This document shows positions 13,304 through 14,103 of a DNA stretch of 14,103 nt, piece after piece. The stretch is from Thermoleophilia bacterium. GTDB taxonomy: Bacteria > Actinomycetota > Thermoleophilia > Miltoncostaeales > Miltoncostaeaceae. The stretch lies in assembly GCA_016463385.1 (NCBI GenBank), contig JAEMRL010000020.1:1-14103 (forward strand). The letters are read 5' to 3'. A program made the translations under genes and the position numbers. The notes beneath the pieces were generated by a model that worked only from the letters and a program-made list of their open reading frames with translations, made no database searches and was not told where the DNA came from. Positions within the stretch are counted from its first letter, which is position 1; every line of letters begins with the position of its first letter.

Positions 13304-14103
13304 GTGAGCATCCTCGACGCCCTCGAGCGCTCCGTGCTCGACGACATGCGCTCGATCGAGATCGACGAGGCCCGGGAGCTGCTGGAGCTCCCCGAGGTCG
13401 AGCTGCCGCGGCTGCTCGGCCTGGCGCACGAGGTGCGCCGGCGCTGGTGGGGGGAGGGGGTCGAGCTGGAGTCGCTGATCAGCGCCCAGACCGGCGGCTG
13501 CCAGGAGGACTGCGCCTTCTGCTCGCAGTCGATCTTCTACGACGCCCCCGCTCAGCGGCACGCCTTCCTGCCCCTCGACCAGGTGATGGCCGCCGCGCGC
13601 GCCACCGAGGCATCCGGCGCGAGCGCCTTCTGCATCGTGGTCGCCGTGCGCGGCCCCGACCAGCGCCTGATGAACCAGGTGCTGCGGGCCATCGAGTCGA
13701 TCCACGCCGAGACGAGCCTCGACGTCGACTGCTCGCTCGGGCTCCTCACGCGGCCGCAGGCCGAGGCGCTCCGCGACGCCGGGGTGCACCACTACAACCA
13801 CAACCTCGAGACGAGCCGGAGCTTCTTCCCGACCATCGTGACCACCCACACCTGGGAGGAGCGGGTCGAGACCTGCATGCTGGTGAAGGAGCTCGGGATG
13901 GAGCTCTGCAGCGGGGGCATCCTCGGCCTCGGTGAGACCTGGGAGCAGCGGCTCGAGCTGGCCTACGAGCTGCGCGAGCTCGACCCCGACGAGATCCCGC
14001 TCAACTTCCTCAACCCGCGCCCGGGCACCCCGCTGGCCGGCCGCCGGCCGATCGAGGCGAAGGAGGCCCTGCGGGCGATCGCGATCTTCCGGCTCGTCTT
14101 CCC
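13304..14103 (+). CDS. bioB: Biotin synthase, 3' end beyond window
   Basis: 266 complete residues are visible from GTG 13304, which has AGGAG 9 nt upstream. BioB is a radical-SAM enzyme that inserts sulfur into dethiobiotin, the last step of biotin synthesis, in the cytoplasm. Diagnostic motifs: CQEDCAFC (Cys66, Cys70, Cys73), the radical-SAM cluster ligands; YNHNLETS and TTHTWEERVET, matching the BioB signature YNHNLDTS...TT-x-ER; and CSGGILGLGET. The PLNFLNPRPGTPLA stretch near the end replaces the enterobacterial PINMLVKVKGTPLA. The order and spacing fit the whole family, so the gene looks intact up to the window edge. The N-terminal ~55 residues, acidic and helical, also fit. No other biotin gene is visible; upstream is the unrelated K+ module, separated by a promoter-like gap. 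Confidence 0.95.
   Translation, partial: MSILDALERSVLDDMRSIEIDEARELLELPEVELPRLLGLAHEVRRRWWGEGVELESLISAQTGGCQEDCAFCSQSIFYDAPAQRHAFLPLDQVMAAARATEASGASAFCIVVAVRGPDQRLMNQVLRAIESIHAETSLDVDCSLGLLTRPQAEALRDAGVHHYNHNLETSRSFFPTIVTTHTWEERVETCMLVKELGMELCSGGILGLGETWEQRLELAYELRELDPDEIPLNFLNPRPGTPLAGRRPIEAKEALRAIAIFRLVF

Noticed and set aside
1..14103. tRNA/rRNA genes, CRISPR arrays, insertion sequences, attachment sites
   Set aside because: No recognisable cloverleaf, spaced short repeats, transposase or integrase motifs seen on reading both strands; composition is uniform, with no sign of recent transfer.

Overview
The window is very GC-rich throughout, with strong third-position G/C, frequent GTG starts and one TTG start. 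That, together with the gene content (a class E/F-type sortase, a permease next to paired TrkA/RCK proteins as in mycobacteria and streptomycetes, a geranylgeranyl-reductase-family enzyme, a SpoIIE/RsbU-type phosphatase), points to a chromosomal segment of an actinobacterium. A deep-branching lineage such as Thermoleophilia would fit, but the lineage is inference. I see no rRNA, tRNA, CRISPR, insertion sequence or phage gene.

Layout. (1) 1-1181, minus: 3'-truncated secreted choice-of-anchor-I (beta-propeller-like) protein. (2) 1182-1432: divergent promoter region. (3) 1433-4204, plus: a 923-aa secreted protein with a probable thioester adhesin domain, a Big_1-like Ig domain, four ~112-aa Cys-pair repeats and a complete C-terminal sortase domain. 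(4) 4217-4250: long-stem hairpin, a likely bidirectional terminator, facing (5) 4250-4684, minus: an unrecognised 144-aa single-pass membrane protein. (6) 4685-4954: divergent control region with a promoter and a perfect inverted repeat. (7) 4955-6907, plus: CHASE3-like/GAF/SpoIIE-type PPM phosphatase, closely followed by (8) 6948-8099: FAD-dependent geranylgeranyl-reductase-family enzyme. (9) 8159-13229, plus: a tight five-gene operon of KimA-like permease with USP domain, 57-aa two-helix membrane protein, second KimA-like permease with USP domain, RCK_N-only protein and full RCK protein. (10) 13304 to the end, plus: 3'-truncated biotin synthase bioB.

The most interesting loci are two. The adhesin-like protein carries a sortase where such proteins normally carry a sorting signal. 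The permease operon is best read as a potassium (or related cation) uptake module: its two transporters differ in a complementary way at positions matching the K+ site of Bacillus subtilis KimA. One keeps hydroxyl side chains and has Asn for both acidic residues; the other keeps acidic residues and has lost hydroxyls. The stops and starts in this operon overlap or nearly touch, implying coupled translation of two transporters, a tiny membrane protein and two NAD(H)-type regulatory subunits.

Several genes begin with GTG-AGC. The phosphatase has CTG-AGC at the equivalent place, which is probably its true or ancestral start. TAnnnT -10-like hexamers lie just upstream of several genes. At the first permease the spacing suggests a leaderless transcript.
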